Shown piece after piece: positions 24,401 to 31,086 of a stretch of DNA of 31,086 bases. The translations under genes and the position numbers were made by a program. This stretch comes from a virus. Position 1 is the first letter of the stretch, and every line of letters starts with the position of its first letter. The stretch lies in IMG/VR virus record IMGVR_UViG_3300006919_000253, positions 1 through 31,086 of that record; one strand, given 5' to 3'. The notes beneath the pieces are model-generated. The model was not told the origin of the DNA and made no database searches. It saw only the letters and a program-made list of their open reading frames with translations.

Positions 24401-27400
24401 ATTGAGAGAAAAAGTGATGGTGGTACTTATCTAGCCTTGGATGATTGGTCTGATAGTAGTATTGGAGACGCACAATATAGAGTACAATACCAATTTACCC
24501 CAGAATCAAAAGATAATGATGTAATCATACCCATATATACTACTAGTAATAAGGTTAGAATCCTACCAAAAGATTTTGGTAAACAAAGAGAGTTGATAGG
24601 TAATTTATTAGGGACTTCAACTACAGCTGGAGACGATATAGCTAAAACATACACACCTTTTATAGAGTTCTCAATATCAAAACATGAAGATTATTCAAAA
24701 AACTATTTCAGTCTTTTCGGTAGTAGATTTTATTACGAACAAGAGACCATACAGGCTAGAGCATTTTTATTTTTACATTGTTTTGCTTGGAATGGATTAA
24801 TAGGTGATTCTTTAGATGTTTTAGATAAATCAGATACAACAGACGTTTCTTTATTTGATGTAACTGAAGGTGATGAGACAGCTGATTTTTATGAACAAGA
24901 TGACACACCAACTATTAAAGGTTTATTCCAAAATCATGGGTCATTTATTAGAGCACCTAAATTATGGATTTATTTCATAGGTGGTTTATTATATAGACTT
25001 GAATATCCATGGTCTGCTAGAAAATCTTTAATTAAATACGATGAAGGTACATATGGTACTGATTTCTTACCATATTGTGATAATAGTAGAAGATTTGGTA
25101 ACAGTTATGGTGATAGTGGGGATGTAGACGATATTTCATATGTGCCTAGTGAATTACATTTATTACATGATAGAAGAGCTCAATCTAATTTCGGTATAAA
25201 TTTTATGTTTGATGCTGGAGAGACTGATAGAGATGATGAACCATCAGAAGTACAATACTCTCAATTAGAATATAGTATATTAGGTTTACCTACAGTTGTT
25301 AAAAGAGCTTTTATTGATAAGTTTGTTGAATTTTCTAGAGGAGATTTTGAATCTATAAGAAAAGAATTTGAACTTCAGTATAGTGAAAAACAAAAAGATG
25401 AATCTATAAAGTTTGATGGTGGAAGATTTAAAACAGAATTTAATAAAGTCGATTTCGATTTCTCCCAATGGAAAAATACATGGAATGATTTTAAAGGAAG
25501 GTTTAAATATTCCAGTGAAAGCGGTAGTACAGTTAACAACCCATTTTCTAATGATAGTGAAGAAACAGAAGATTGGGAGTATTTTTATACGGTAACATAT
25601 AAAGATATAAAAGAGGTGTTTGGAAGTGATTCTAATGTAATTAAAACATACACTAATATATCTACAGTTGATAACGGATTTGGAACTTGGAAATCAACAT
25701 TAAAAGGTGGAAGTACAAGCGGTATAAAAAATTCTAACCCATATCAATGGACATTACAAATAAGAAATGGTTCATTAGGTTCTAATAAATTAAATGAACT
25801 CATTGTTGGTTATGATTATATTGTTAATGGACAACCTAATGTATTTAGAAATACTGTCTCCAAAACTACAGACTCTAGTGGTGCAGTAATTAATAGTGAT
25901 ACCGATGAATATACTGATATTCAAGTTAATAAAGAAGATTTAAAAATAGTATTACAAGCATTTTTTAATAAATTAAAACCAAAATTAGATACTTGGAAAG
26001 AAGTGGTTGGTAACGAAGAAGATGAATTACAACAACAAATTTTTAACACCATTGATAATGACAAGATAAAATTACAACTATATAGAACAGTATCTTCTAT
26101 TTACAGTAAATGGTGTTCAGAAGCTGGTGATGATGCTTTCCAACAGTGTTCCGTAAGTACTTTAGATACCAAAATAGCTCAAGATGAAGGTAGAAAAAAA
26201 CCTAGATTAATAGACTCTTTTAGGTTTGTTGATAGAGCTCACAGAGATATAGGTGATGATTTTTATATAAACCCATTTTTAGTTCAAGATTTAATATTAG
26301 GTAATTATAACTCAAGTTTCTTTCAATTTATGGATGCATTACTTAGGAATAATAATTTTAATTTTATACCATTACCTACTTTTGTAAACTACAGTGATGT
26401 AGAAGAATTAGCTAATGTCTTTAAACCTTATACGTATAAAGATTTTGAATCTGGAGCATATACTAGTGGACCATCATTTGTCTGTTCTTATGCTGGTCAA
26501 GGTTCTACAAATTTAGATTTAGGTGAGAATGCTACATATAATGATGACGGTGTTGTTATAAACGTTGATTCAAATGGAAATATAATTCCAGGTGCAGCAC
26601 TACCAAAAGACTTTACAGCACCCAAACCCAATAAGAAAGGTGGGGGGTTAAAAGAAGATGGAACACTTAATATACCATTTTTCATGGTTAGTTATGGTAG
26701 GCAAAATCAATCATTTTTTAAATCTCTTAAACTTGACCAATCAGAATTTGCTGAAACAGATGAATCACTACAAATTATTGAAGATATAAGTCAACAAGGT
26801 GACACTAGACAACCAGTCTACAATGGTCAAAATTTATTTAATGTGTATTCTAGGAGAGCTTACACTGCTCATGTAGAAATGATGGGTAGTCCTATGATTC
26901 AACCAATGATGTATTTCCAATTAGATGATATACCAATGTTTAGAGGTGCTTATCAAATATATAAAGTTAATCACACTATCACACCTCATAACATGACAAC
27001 TAAATTTACTGGTACTAGAGTTAAAAGAACTAAAACACCATTAATAACTGCTGAAGATTTATTTACTAGTCTACTCGGTACATTAGATAGTATTGGTAAT
27101 ATAGATGGTAATGGTATAAGACAAGCTGGTATTGGTAGAAAAACACCTAACCTTGATGTTGTTAATGATTCTGGAGGATTTTTTGTTGAATCTAGTGGTA
27201 ATTTATATATAGCTAATAGAAGTAATGGATTGGCTGGATTAACATTAAGAGAATTTATGAAAGATTTAGGTGACTATTTAGCAGCTGAATTACCAGATAA
27301 AAACCTAGGTTTAGCATCTAATGGTATTACAAGAAGTTTACAAGCAACAGTCGCTGGTGGACCAAATAGGTCTTCAACATCAAAACATGGTTCTGGTTTA

Positions 27401-27949
27401 GCGATAGATGTTGTTTACACAGGTAATTATAATGGTAATGATTTAGGTAACCCATACATTAAAACAGATACTAGACCATCATATGGATACAAAAAAGGTA
27501 ATTTTACAGTATCTAAAGACCACGCTGTAATGACTAAGATAAGACAATTTTTAAATACAACCACTAAAAGTAGTACTGGACAGGAAAACGGAACACCACT
27601 TAAATGGTCAGAAGTGATTAAATGGGGTGGAGACTTCACAGGTACTGGTGGCGGTGGAAGAGAAGAAGTTACTTCAACTGTAGATACAATACCAGATTTC
27701 AGTATTAAAATAAATGAAATGCATCACTTTGAAATTAGAGACGAATATATGGCTCAGTTTTTCACTAAGTATGAATCTAAATTAAAAGAATTAGGTCTAA
27801 CACCACCAAAGGTTCAGAATGATTTAGCTAACATTTATGCGGCAGCATTTGGTGATTACGAAAAAGATAAAACTTTAGTTAATCAAGAATTGAAAGATGA
27901 TAAAACTGAAGGTGATGAAGTTAATCAGAATTCAAATATTGATACTTAA
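21401..27949 (+). CDS. Giant baseplate hub protein with C-terminal M15 peptidoglycan peptidase
   Basis: 2182 aa, the largest gene in the window. The N-terminal ~230 residues include IESIDISFGTDYSPVIKIKFLD, FFELPYPIFQLTVKGFYGKP and MKWNASFNAETGNFEINAEF, which look like a baseplate beta domain. At about 1816-1880 a hub-like section (VEMMGSPMIQPMMYFQLDDIPMF, GAYQIYKVNHTITPHNMTTKFTG) resembles the C-terminal part of gp27/gpD hubs. At about 1935-2115 an M15 metallopeptidase is visible: STSKHGSGLAIDVVY (S-x-H-x6-D, ligands His1996 and Asp2003), then WGGDF and EMHHFE (Glu2106 as likely catalytic base, His2109 as third ligand). M15 enzymes cut peptide stems of peptidoglycan. It would do the job of the T4 gp5 lysozyme, opening the wall during infection. 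The C-terminal 70 residues are charged and helical. Confidence 0.85.
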   Translation: MGNSIKQNINRLLVFEPNPQDNQLIPNEDLSILVELETFSKGRSSLLSKQKGQGYIGNNQKDGTKIVKFIGGTRTGGKDENGNPITNLTTNYTEISSTFDPVDPNRDKEALGIESIDISFGTDYSPVIKIKFLDIRGGSILTQGNSSKYSVFFELPYPIFQLTVKGFYGKPVKYCLHLMKWNASFNAETGNFEINAEFIGYTYALLTDMLLGLIRANIDTPEGKPFWDEAVKEYADVGINLRSIDEFRKDVQNVADEFAKLTKNDSDVEELAIAKDSRKANESIKNALVALMNDIVGDGDEYFNNKEGVLGVPLKTIEKVVQVSPSIQKSINTYTERIDKFFSGEDNFNDKIKDKDSKYKVEELKFYRKLNPIKFKECKDDSTLTNIIISGNTEYTQEDDDNGEVKVYKKAKTLAKDVKNNISYIKGKPDDTELVIYDFRSPFAELERIIDKIEDNDKELKSKVANKLASKSKSELGFNPTIRSITRMMTTHCEVFLRTISEVAATAEKSTSRKTTLNKVADGLDVVNKNTTSDDIDIWPFPEYKEEKTDREGNNYFEESWIGKPQNKVDTSGVQEVQYIEHLLESLLKLVKEDNEIIETNQRNQNGPQFYPVSPIDTNVGSGFNMGLNPYETALNSSSSRNTVEEAMRCLMTRLFIGLGVNARNDIYSVRLDPDNLQSMGAFEASNLFEALIGMDNKIKVGELVDQIMVRYTDLKPVESANKLVKEWQEGYDEGVIDNPLGKKQPFITSYEFGTIDDDYWTYEYIVDTEAAIGPFGPENRKSFIPINNNFNGKIFYDDNGNIKSNKELSFLTSGTNFVTNNDNTLRNLPAFYSLYKDRIKTDPNEDDGANPFSYYYKYRFNIAVIAALSDGPNQVNTPFYHYDTVSDYFKIISATEYEGTSMSPEYDAETLTAVIENKKDSTYIDTGTLKAITYNKDLDTARVESIAPYAYPNLALEISDVIYNGLTGDADKDSFKFEKQNSAQGESSVLCAYWHQDRDIERKSDGGTYLALDDWSDSSIGDAQYRVQYQFTPESKDNDVIIPIYTTSNKVRILPKDFGKQRELIGNLLGTSTTAGDDIAKTYTPFIEFSISKHEDYSKNYFSLFGSRFYYEQETIQARAFLFLHCFAWNGLIGDSLDVLDKSDTTDVSLFDVTEGDETADFYEQDDTPTIKGLFQNHGSFIRAPKLWIYFIGGLLYRLEYPWSARKSLIKYDEGTYGTDFLPYCDNSRRFGNSYGDSGDVDDISYVPSELHLLHDRRAQSNFGINFMFDAGETDRDDEPSEVQYSQLEYSILGLPTVVKRAFIDKFVEFSRGDFESIRKEFELQYSEKQKDESIKFDGGRFKTEFNKVDFDFSQWKNTWNDFKGRFKYSSESGSTVNNPFSNDSEETEDWEYFYTVTYKDIKEVFGSDSNVIKTYTNISTVDNGFGTWKSTLKGGSTSGIKNSNPYQWTLQIRNGSLGSNKLNELIVGYDYIVNGQPNVFRNTVSKTTDSSGAVINSDTDEYTDIQVNKEDLKIVLQAFFNKLKPKLDTWKEVVGNEEDELQQQIFNTIDNDKIKLQLYRTVSSIYSKWCSEAGDDAFQQCSVSTLDTKIAQDEGRKKPRLIDSFRFVDRAHRDIGDDFYINPFLVQDLILGNYNSSFFQFMDALLRNNNFNFIPLPTFVNYSDVEELANVFKPYTYKDFESGAYTSGPSFVCSYAGQGSTNLDLGENATYNDDGVVINVDSNGNIIPGAALPKDFTAPKPNKKGGGLKEDGTLNIPFFMVSYGRQNQSFFKSLKLDQSEFAETDESLQIIEDISQQGDTRQPVYNGQNLFNVYSRRAYTAHVEMMGSPMIQPMMYFQLDDIPMFRGAYQIYKVNHTITPHNMTTKFTGTRVKRTKTPLITAEDLFTSLLGTLDSIGNIDGNGIRQAGIGRKTPNLDVVNDSGGFFVESSGNLYIANRSNGLAGLTLREFMKDLGDYLAAELPDKNLGLASNGITRSLQATVAGGPNRSSTSKHGSGLAIDVVYTGNYNGNDLGNPYIKTDTRPSYGYKKGNFTVSKDHAVMTKIRQFLNTTTKSSTGQENGTPLKWSEVIKWGGDFTGTGGGGREEVTSTVDTIPDFSIKINEMHHFEIRDEYMAQFFTKYESKLKELGLTPPKVQNDLANIYAAAFGDYEKDKTLVNQELKDDKTEGDEVNQNSNIDT

Positions 27950-27950
27950 A

Positions 27951-27982
27951 TTTGTATTTTAGGTTATTTTTATTTATATTTG
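27951..27982 (+). promoter_or_regulatory. Host-type (Bacteroidota) promoter before the 198-aa gene
   Basis: TTTG at 27951-27954 and TATATTTG at 27975-27982 with a 20-base spacer match the -33 / -7 consensus TTTG / TAnnTTTG of Bacteroidota primary sigma factors. The -7 box ends only 4 bases before the ATG at 27987, so the transcript would be leaderless or nearly so. Confidence 0.65.
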
Positions 27983-27986
27983 CAAT

Positions 27987-28583
27987 ATGATAGGTAATAT
28001 TATATCGTCTAATGAGCTAAAAGTTGATGAGAATTTCAACGTTGTTGATTCTATGGATAAAGCTATAGATGGCTTACCTACACTTATAATTGGTTTAGAT
28101 AATGTAAGAAAGATAGAGACTGATTTAAATTTTGTTGATAGAAAATTAAGTGACAATACCTATTGGACATTTAATAAACAAGAAAGAAGAGTTCTTTTCG
28201 AAGAAGACTTATTCTATTTTATAGAAAATTCATATAAATTTATAAAAGAAAATATTGAATATATATTCATTGATTTTGTTTTGTTTAGTGATAATAAAAT
28301 TAATAAAGTATTCAACAGAATAAAAGAATCTAATAATAATATATCATTTTTACATAATAAAATGATATATATTTACACTAATGATTTTATTTTTGGTATT
28401 GATTTAAGACAGATAGAGTTTATGGGGTACAATGTAGATTCTTTCTTAAAAAAAATCAAAAACCTTTCGAAGGTCTTTTTAGATAATGACGAGATACTTA
28501 TAGAATATAAAAATAAACTAGGGATGCTTGAAGATGAAGTGAAATATGTCCCTTTATTATATTCTATAAATAAAAATGAATAA
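27987..28583 (+). CDS. Unrecognised protein, 198 aa, under a host-type promoter
   Basis: I do not recognise the family. The sequence is a mixed alpha/beta soluble protein: LPTLIIGLDNVRKIE, YWTFNKQERRVLFEEDLFYFIEN, YIFIDFVLFSD, MIYIYTNDFIFGIDLRQIEFMGY. It is rich in Phe/Tyr/Ile with no signal peptide. It is the first gene after the baseplate operon and has a host-type promoter instead of the late octamer, so it probably belongs to an early or middle transcription unit. The annotated ATG is the first possible start after the promoter; the next in-frame Met is residue 23. Its stop overlaps the start of the following gene by 8 bases, indicating translational coupling. Confidence 0.75.
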   Translation: MIGNIISSNELKVDENFNVVDSMDKAIDGLPTLIIGLDNVRKIETDLNFVDRKLSDNTYWTFNKQERRVLFEEDLFYFIENSYKFIKENIEYIFIDFVLFSDNKINKVFNRIKESNNNISFLHNKMIYIYTNDFIFGIDLRQIEFMGYNVDSFLKKIKNLSKVFLDNDEILIEYKNKLGMLEDEVKYVPLLYSINKNE

Positions 28584-28977
28584 AACAATTTTACTTGCTT
28601 CATTTATTTTTCCAGAAAGACTAGATTGGTTTTTAGATTATTTGGATAGTAAGTTTGGTATTAAAAAAGATAAGGTTTTCGCCTTTAAAAACTTAGATGA
28701 TGAATCTAAGGTAATTGTAACCTTTAAATTTGTGATTAGAAACGGTAAAAGAGTAAACTTAAAAAGTTTATTTCCTAACGCAATTCCTATACATAAAAAG
28801 GGTACAGCAATTTATACGATAAATGCTTTAAATAAATTAATAGAAACTAATGGTTCTGGAGACTTGGGTAATATTGATTATAAATCAGTAAAAATTAATT
28901 GGGATGACTACCAGGACAAAATACTTTTATATAACAATGATAAGTTGAATATATCTACAATTCAGCGTATTTTTTAG
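28576..28977 (+). CDS. Unrecognised protein, 133 aa, coupled to the preceding gene
   Basis: Basic, soluble, mixed alpha/beta. Visible segments are TILLASFIFPERLDWFLDYLDSK, KDKVFAFKNLDDESKVIVTFKF, VIRNGKRVNLKSLFPNAIPIHKKG, and the final LNISTIQRIF. There is no signal peptide or membrane segment. It overlaps the upstream gene by 8 bases and so is likely made with it. The well-ordered C-terminus and the positively charged middle (RNGKRVNLKS, HKKG) could allow nucleic-acid binding, but there is no recognisable motif, so no function is assigned. Confidence 0.75.
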   Translation: MNKTILLASFIFPERLDWFLDYLDSKFGIKKDKVFAFKNLDDESKVIVTFKFVIRNGKRVNLKSLFPNAIPIHKKGTAIYTINALNKLIETNGSGDLGNIDYKSVKINWDDYQDKILLYNNDKLNISTIQRIF

Positions 28978-28987
28978 TTATTTCTAT

Positions 28988-28995
28988 ATATTTAT
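28988..28995 (+). promoter_or_regulatory. Candidate late-promoter octamer upstream of the 63-aa gene
   Basis: ATATTTAT followed by TAATATAA, ending 28 bases before the ATG at 29024. Confidence 0.5.
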
Positions 28996-29023
28996 TAATA
29001 TAACGAGTAATAAAATATGTATT

Positions 29024-29215
29024 ATGAGCGATAAAAAGAATTTAGAAAACAGTTTGAATGATTTTCTTTCTGAAGAAGAAAAGCAAAAACAAATGGAGAA
29101 CGACCCAAATATGGATTGTAGTTCTGGTGTTTGTATTATCAAAGGAGATAAGTCTCTAGTTGAGAGAATTAATAAAAAAATAATTACAGAAGACGGTAGA
29201 CAACTTCTCTTCTAA
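29024..29215 (+). CDS. Small unrecognised protein, 63 aa, with a CX4C pair
   Basis: MSDKKNLENSLNDFLSEEEK begins a polar helix. A Cys pair (CSSGVC, spacing CX4C) follows at residues 32-37, then a C-terminal segment ERINKKIITEDGRQLLF. The IITE word recalls the IITE/IVTE/ISE words at the starts of the 566-aa and 377-aa proteins. One metal site from a single Cys pair is unlikely unless the protein dimerises. It has its own candidate late promoter and is followed after 14 bases by the acidic gene. Codon use and the clean start support a real gene; function unknown. Confidence 0.65.
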   Translation: MSDKKNLENSLNDFLSEEEKQKQMENDPNMDCSSGVCIIKGDKSLVERINKKIITEDGRQLLF

Positions 29216-29229
29216 AAAAATAAACTAAA

Positions 29230-29943
29230 ATGAGAAGAAAAAAAGAATTAAACAAAGATTTACTTAATGAGGAATTAAATAAATTTAAGCTAATGTCTGA
29301 ATATGCGTTCTATGAAGATAGAGATGATAAGTTAATTTTAGGTGATGATAAAGTGTTAGAGGCAGAAGGTGATGAAGAAGAAGCAGATATTGAATTACCT
29401 TTCGGTAGTGAGGATGTAACAGATTCAGAAGCTGAAGAGACAGCTGATGAGGAATCAGATGAGCCAGCGGAAGAAGAGCAAGAAGAAATTGAAGAGCCAA
29501 TTGAAGAACCAGCTGAAGAAGGTGGTGAAGTTGAATTAGACGTTACTCAATTAGTTAAAGGTTCAGAAGAAGCTAAAGAATCAGCTGATGCTGCAAATGA
29601 AAAGATAGACCAATTAATGCAAATGGTATCTAAGTTAGAAGACGCAACTAGTAATATGGATATTATTACAGATAAGATTGATAATTTAGAAAGTGAGATA
29701 GAGAAAAGAAATCCAACAGAGGATGAGAAACTTGAAATGCGTTCATTAAGTTCAGCACCATATAATTTAAAATTAACAGATTTCTGGAAAGACCAAGAAG
29801 GTATATATGATGTGATGGGTACTGATGATGAAGAAAAAGAATATGTATTAACTAAAGACGATGTGGATGGTGAGTATAATGAACTAGATATTAAAAATAG
29901 TTTTGAAGTTGATGAAGATTCATACGAGGTAGATGATATTTAA
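29230..29943 (+). CDS. Highly acidic protein, 237 aa, possible structural or scaffold-like protein
   Basis: After a basic start (MRRKKELNKDLLNEELNKF) residues about 45-105 are almost continuous Glu/Asp with Ala and Pro (EEQEEIEEPIEEPAEEGG). A helical coiled-coil-like stretch follows at about 115-165 (ANEKIDQLMQMVSKLE, DKIDNLESEIEK), then a small domain (APYNLKLTDFW, EYVLTKDDVDGEYN) ending in another acidic tail. No enzymatic motif is present. Such acidic coiled-coil proteins are found among head-core or scaffolding proteins, but also among DNA mimics, so function is open. It is co-transcribed with the 63-aa gene and followed by a strong terminator. Confidence 0.7.
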   Translation: MRRKKELNKDLLNEELNKFKLMSEYAFYEDRDDKLILGDDKVLEAEGDEEEADIELPFGSEDVTDSEAEETADEESDEPAEEEQEEIEEPIEEPAEEGGEVELDVTQLVKGSEEAKESADAANEKIDQLMQMVSKLEDATSNMDIITDKIDNLESEIEKRNPTEDEKLEMRSLSSAPYNLKLTDFWKDQEGIYDVMGTDDEEKEYVLTKDDVDGEYNELDIKNSFEVDEDSYEVDDI

Positions 29944-29966
29944 CTAAAAAATACATTATAAATTAT

Positions 29967-29997
29967 AAGAGGATGCGTTAGTATCCTCTTTTTTTTT
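29967..29997 (+). terminator. Intrinsic terminator closing the late region
   Basis: aagaggat (29967-29974) pairs with atcctctt (29983-29990) around an 8-base loop and runs into a long T tract. It separates the late module from the gp32-like gene. Confidence 0.88.
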
Positions 29998-30006
29998 GCA
30001 TTAAAC

Positions 30007-30037
30007 TTGCGTAATCAAAAAAAATAATATATATTTG
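30007..30037 (+). promoter_or_regulatory. Host-type promoter P1 upstream of the gp32-like gene
   Basis: TTG at 30007-30009, a 20-base spacer, and TATATTTG at 30030-30037. It matches the Bacteroidota -33/-7 architecture. Confidence 0.6.
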
Positions 30038-30067
30038 CATAAACAATTTAAAAATACTTAAAAGTAC

Positions 30068-30097
30068 TTGACTTTTTAAAAAAATATAGTATCTTTG
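30068..30097 (+). promoter_or_regulatory. Host-type promoter P2 upstream of the gp32-like gene
   Basis: TTG at 30068-30070, a 19-base spacer, and TATCTTTG at 30090-30097. It is the best promoter match in the window. Transcription would start near 30102, leaving a leader of about 150 bases before the ATG at 30256. Confidence 0.7.
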
Positions 30098-30101
30098 TAG
30101 T

Positions 30102-30255
30102 ATCAAAAATGTTGCTAATTTTGCAAACAATATTTTATGAATTTTACATTATGAATTTTACTTTACGAATACAATTTAATTAAAAAAAAATACGAATATT
30201 ACGCACTATTAGGACAACTATTAATAACAATTATAAATTTTAAAAAAAGAAAATT
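30102..30255 (+). promoter_or_regulatory. Long A/T-rich leader of the gp32-like gene
   Basis: About 150 untranslated bases with a 13-base direct repeat (ttatgaattttac at 30135-30147 and 30149-30161) and A-runs, with no strong hairpin visible. In T4, gp32 represses its own translation by binding an unstructured leader next to a pseudoknot. A long unstructured leader would suit the same control here. The rest of the 29944-30255 interval holds only the terminator and promoters P1 and P2. Confidence 0.4.
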
Positions 30256-31086
30256 ATGAGTAACGTTTTTGAAGCAATGATGAATCAGTATGAAAATGCT
30301 GGAAACACTACTACAAACACTAGTAGTAAAAAGTACGATTTAAAAAATTATTTCAGTACTTATCTAAAAGAAGGTGTCAATTCAGCCACCAAACAAATAA
30401 GAATCTTACCACCATCGGAAGGAGAAACAACACCATTTACAGTAATGTGGGGTCACAAGGCTAAAGTTGATGGTTCATGGAAAACTTTCCCATGTCTTAA
30501 ACATGAAGAAGGTGAAGCATGCCCATTTTGTGAAGCTAGACAAGCATTATTAGCTACTGGTAAAGAAAGTGATAAAGAGCTTGCTAAAAAGTATTCAGCT
30601 AGAATGATGTACGTTGTTAAGGTGATTGACAGAGATAATCCACATGAAGGTGTTAAGTTCTGGAGATTTAACCACAATTACAAAAAAGATGGTATCTTGG
30701 ATAAGATTATGGGAGCTGTAAAAGCAGCACAACATGATATTACAGACCCAGAAAGTGGTAGAGATATCTCTCTAGATATTCAAAGAGACCCTACAAATGG
30801 GATTCCTGGTGTTAAATCTGTTAATAATGTAATGCAACAAACTCCTTTATCTGATGACCCAGAACAAATGAAAACTTGGTTAGATGACAATAGAACTTGG
30901 AGAGATGTATATTCTACAAGACCATATGATTATTTAGCTATTGTTGTTGGTGGAGAAACACCAATGTGGGATAAAGAGAAAGAAAAGTATGTTTCAAAAG
31001 AGTCTAAAGAAAGAGAGTCAGAGCAAACACAAACTGATGAACTTGATTCTGAATTAACTATGGGTATGCAGACAGAAACAGAAACA
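30256..31086 (+). CDS. Single-stranded DNA-binding protein, T4 gp32-like (3' end outside the window)
   Basis: 277 codons are visible and the frame is open at the edge. The zinc site is H-x12-C-x8-C-x2-C: His67 (MWGHKAK), Cys80 (FPCLKH), Cys89 and Cys92 (ACPFCE). T4 gp32 uses H64, C77, C87 and C90, so spacing and location are nearly the same. The basic N-terminus (SSKKYDLKNYF) precedes the core, and MMYVVKVIDRDNPHEGVKFWRF and YDYLAIVVGG follow as OB-fold strands. The visible C-terminus turns acidic (ESEQTQTDELDSEL), as the gp32 partner-binding tail does. The protein coats single-stranded DNA in replication, recombination and repair. It is transcribed from tandem host-type promoters, consistent with early or middle expression. 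Confidence 0.93.
   Translation, partial: MSNVFEAMMNQYENAGNTTTNTSSKKYDLKNYFSTYLKEGVNSATKQIRILPPSEGETTPFTVMWGHKAKVDGSWKTFPCLKHEEGEACPFCEARQALLATGKESDKELAKKYSARMMYVVKVIDRDNPHEGVKFWRFNHNYKKDGILDKIMGAVKAAQHDITDPESGRDISLDIQRDPTNGIPGVKSVNNVMQQTPLSDDPEQMKTWLDDNRTWRDVYSTRPYDYLAIVVGGETPMWDKEKEKYVSKESKERESEQTQTDELDSELTMGMQTETET

Noticed and set aside
30109-30183. A 24-codon open frame starting ATG TTG CTA in the leader of the gp32-like gene
   Set aside because: Very short, no recognisable peptide, and it crosses the direct repeat. A leader peptide cannot be excluded but nothing supports it.
1-31086. Search for tRNA genes, CRISPR arrays and insertion sequences
   Set aside because: No cloverleaf with a T-arm GTTCRA word, no regularly spaced repeats with unique spacers, and no transposase-like product were seen. 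The only direct repeats are those at 16691-16760 and 30135-30161.

Overview
The window is about 31 kb of an AT-rich tailed-phage genome. It covers a contractile-tail (myovirus) structural module and the start of a DNA-metabolism gene. The T4-like character is clear: tail sheath (gp18-like), tail tube (gp19-like), a gp26-like baseplate/tail-assembly protein, a tape measure, a LysM-like gp53-type protein, a giant baseplate hub protein, and a gp32-type single-stranded DNA-binding protein that keeps the T4 zinc-ligand spacing. The host is probably a member of the Bacteroidota. Three promoters follow the TTG / 19-20 bp / TAnnTTTG architecture, Shine-Dalgarno sequences are scarce, and one fibre carries a cleaved-adhesin ('choice-of-anchor J')-like domain common in that phylum.

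Layout. (1) 1-3976: adhesion block, with the 3' part of a long fibre gene, two receptor-binding-like proteins sharing an N-terminal module but carrying different lectin-like domains, and two small structural proteins. (2) 3978-5129: a patatin-like phospholipase, then a 51-aa ribbon-helix-helix regulator on the opposite strand with two inverted repeats over its promoter. (3) 5282-10681: sheath, a divergent OmpA-like protein, a secreted CAP/SCP-like protein on the minus strand, and the tail tube. (4) 10810-16597: gp26-like protein, an overlapping +1-frame ORF that probably needs ribosomal frameshifting, a 566-aa protein of unknown role, and the tape measure. (5) 16598-16873: nearly GC-free repeat region. 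(6) 16874-27949: baseplate genes of 1396, 106 and 2182 aa; the last ends in an M15 peptidoglycan peptidase. (7) 27987-29943: four unrecognised genes. (8) 30256-end: gp32-like gene, open at the window edge, behind two tandem host-type promoters.

Regulation. An octamer ATATTTAT, often followed by an A-rich stretch, lies upstream of seven plus-strand genes in eight exact copies, with a one-mismatch copy before an eighth gene. I found only one other exact plus-strand copy, inside the minus-strand CAP gene. I propose it as the phage's late promoter. Genes next to DNA metabolism use host-type promoters instead. Strong intrinsic terminators follow the sheath, the tube, the frameshift ORF and the acidic 237-aa gene, so the late region is cut into several transcription units. 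No tRNA, CRISPR array or insertion sequence was seen.
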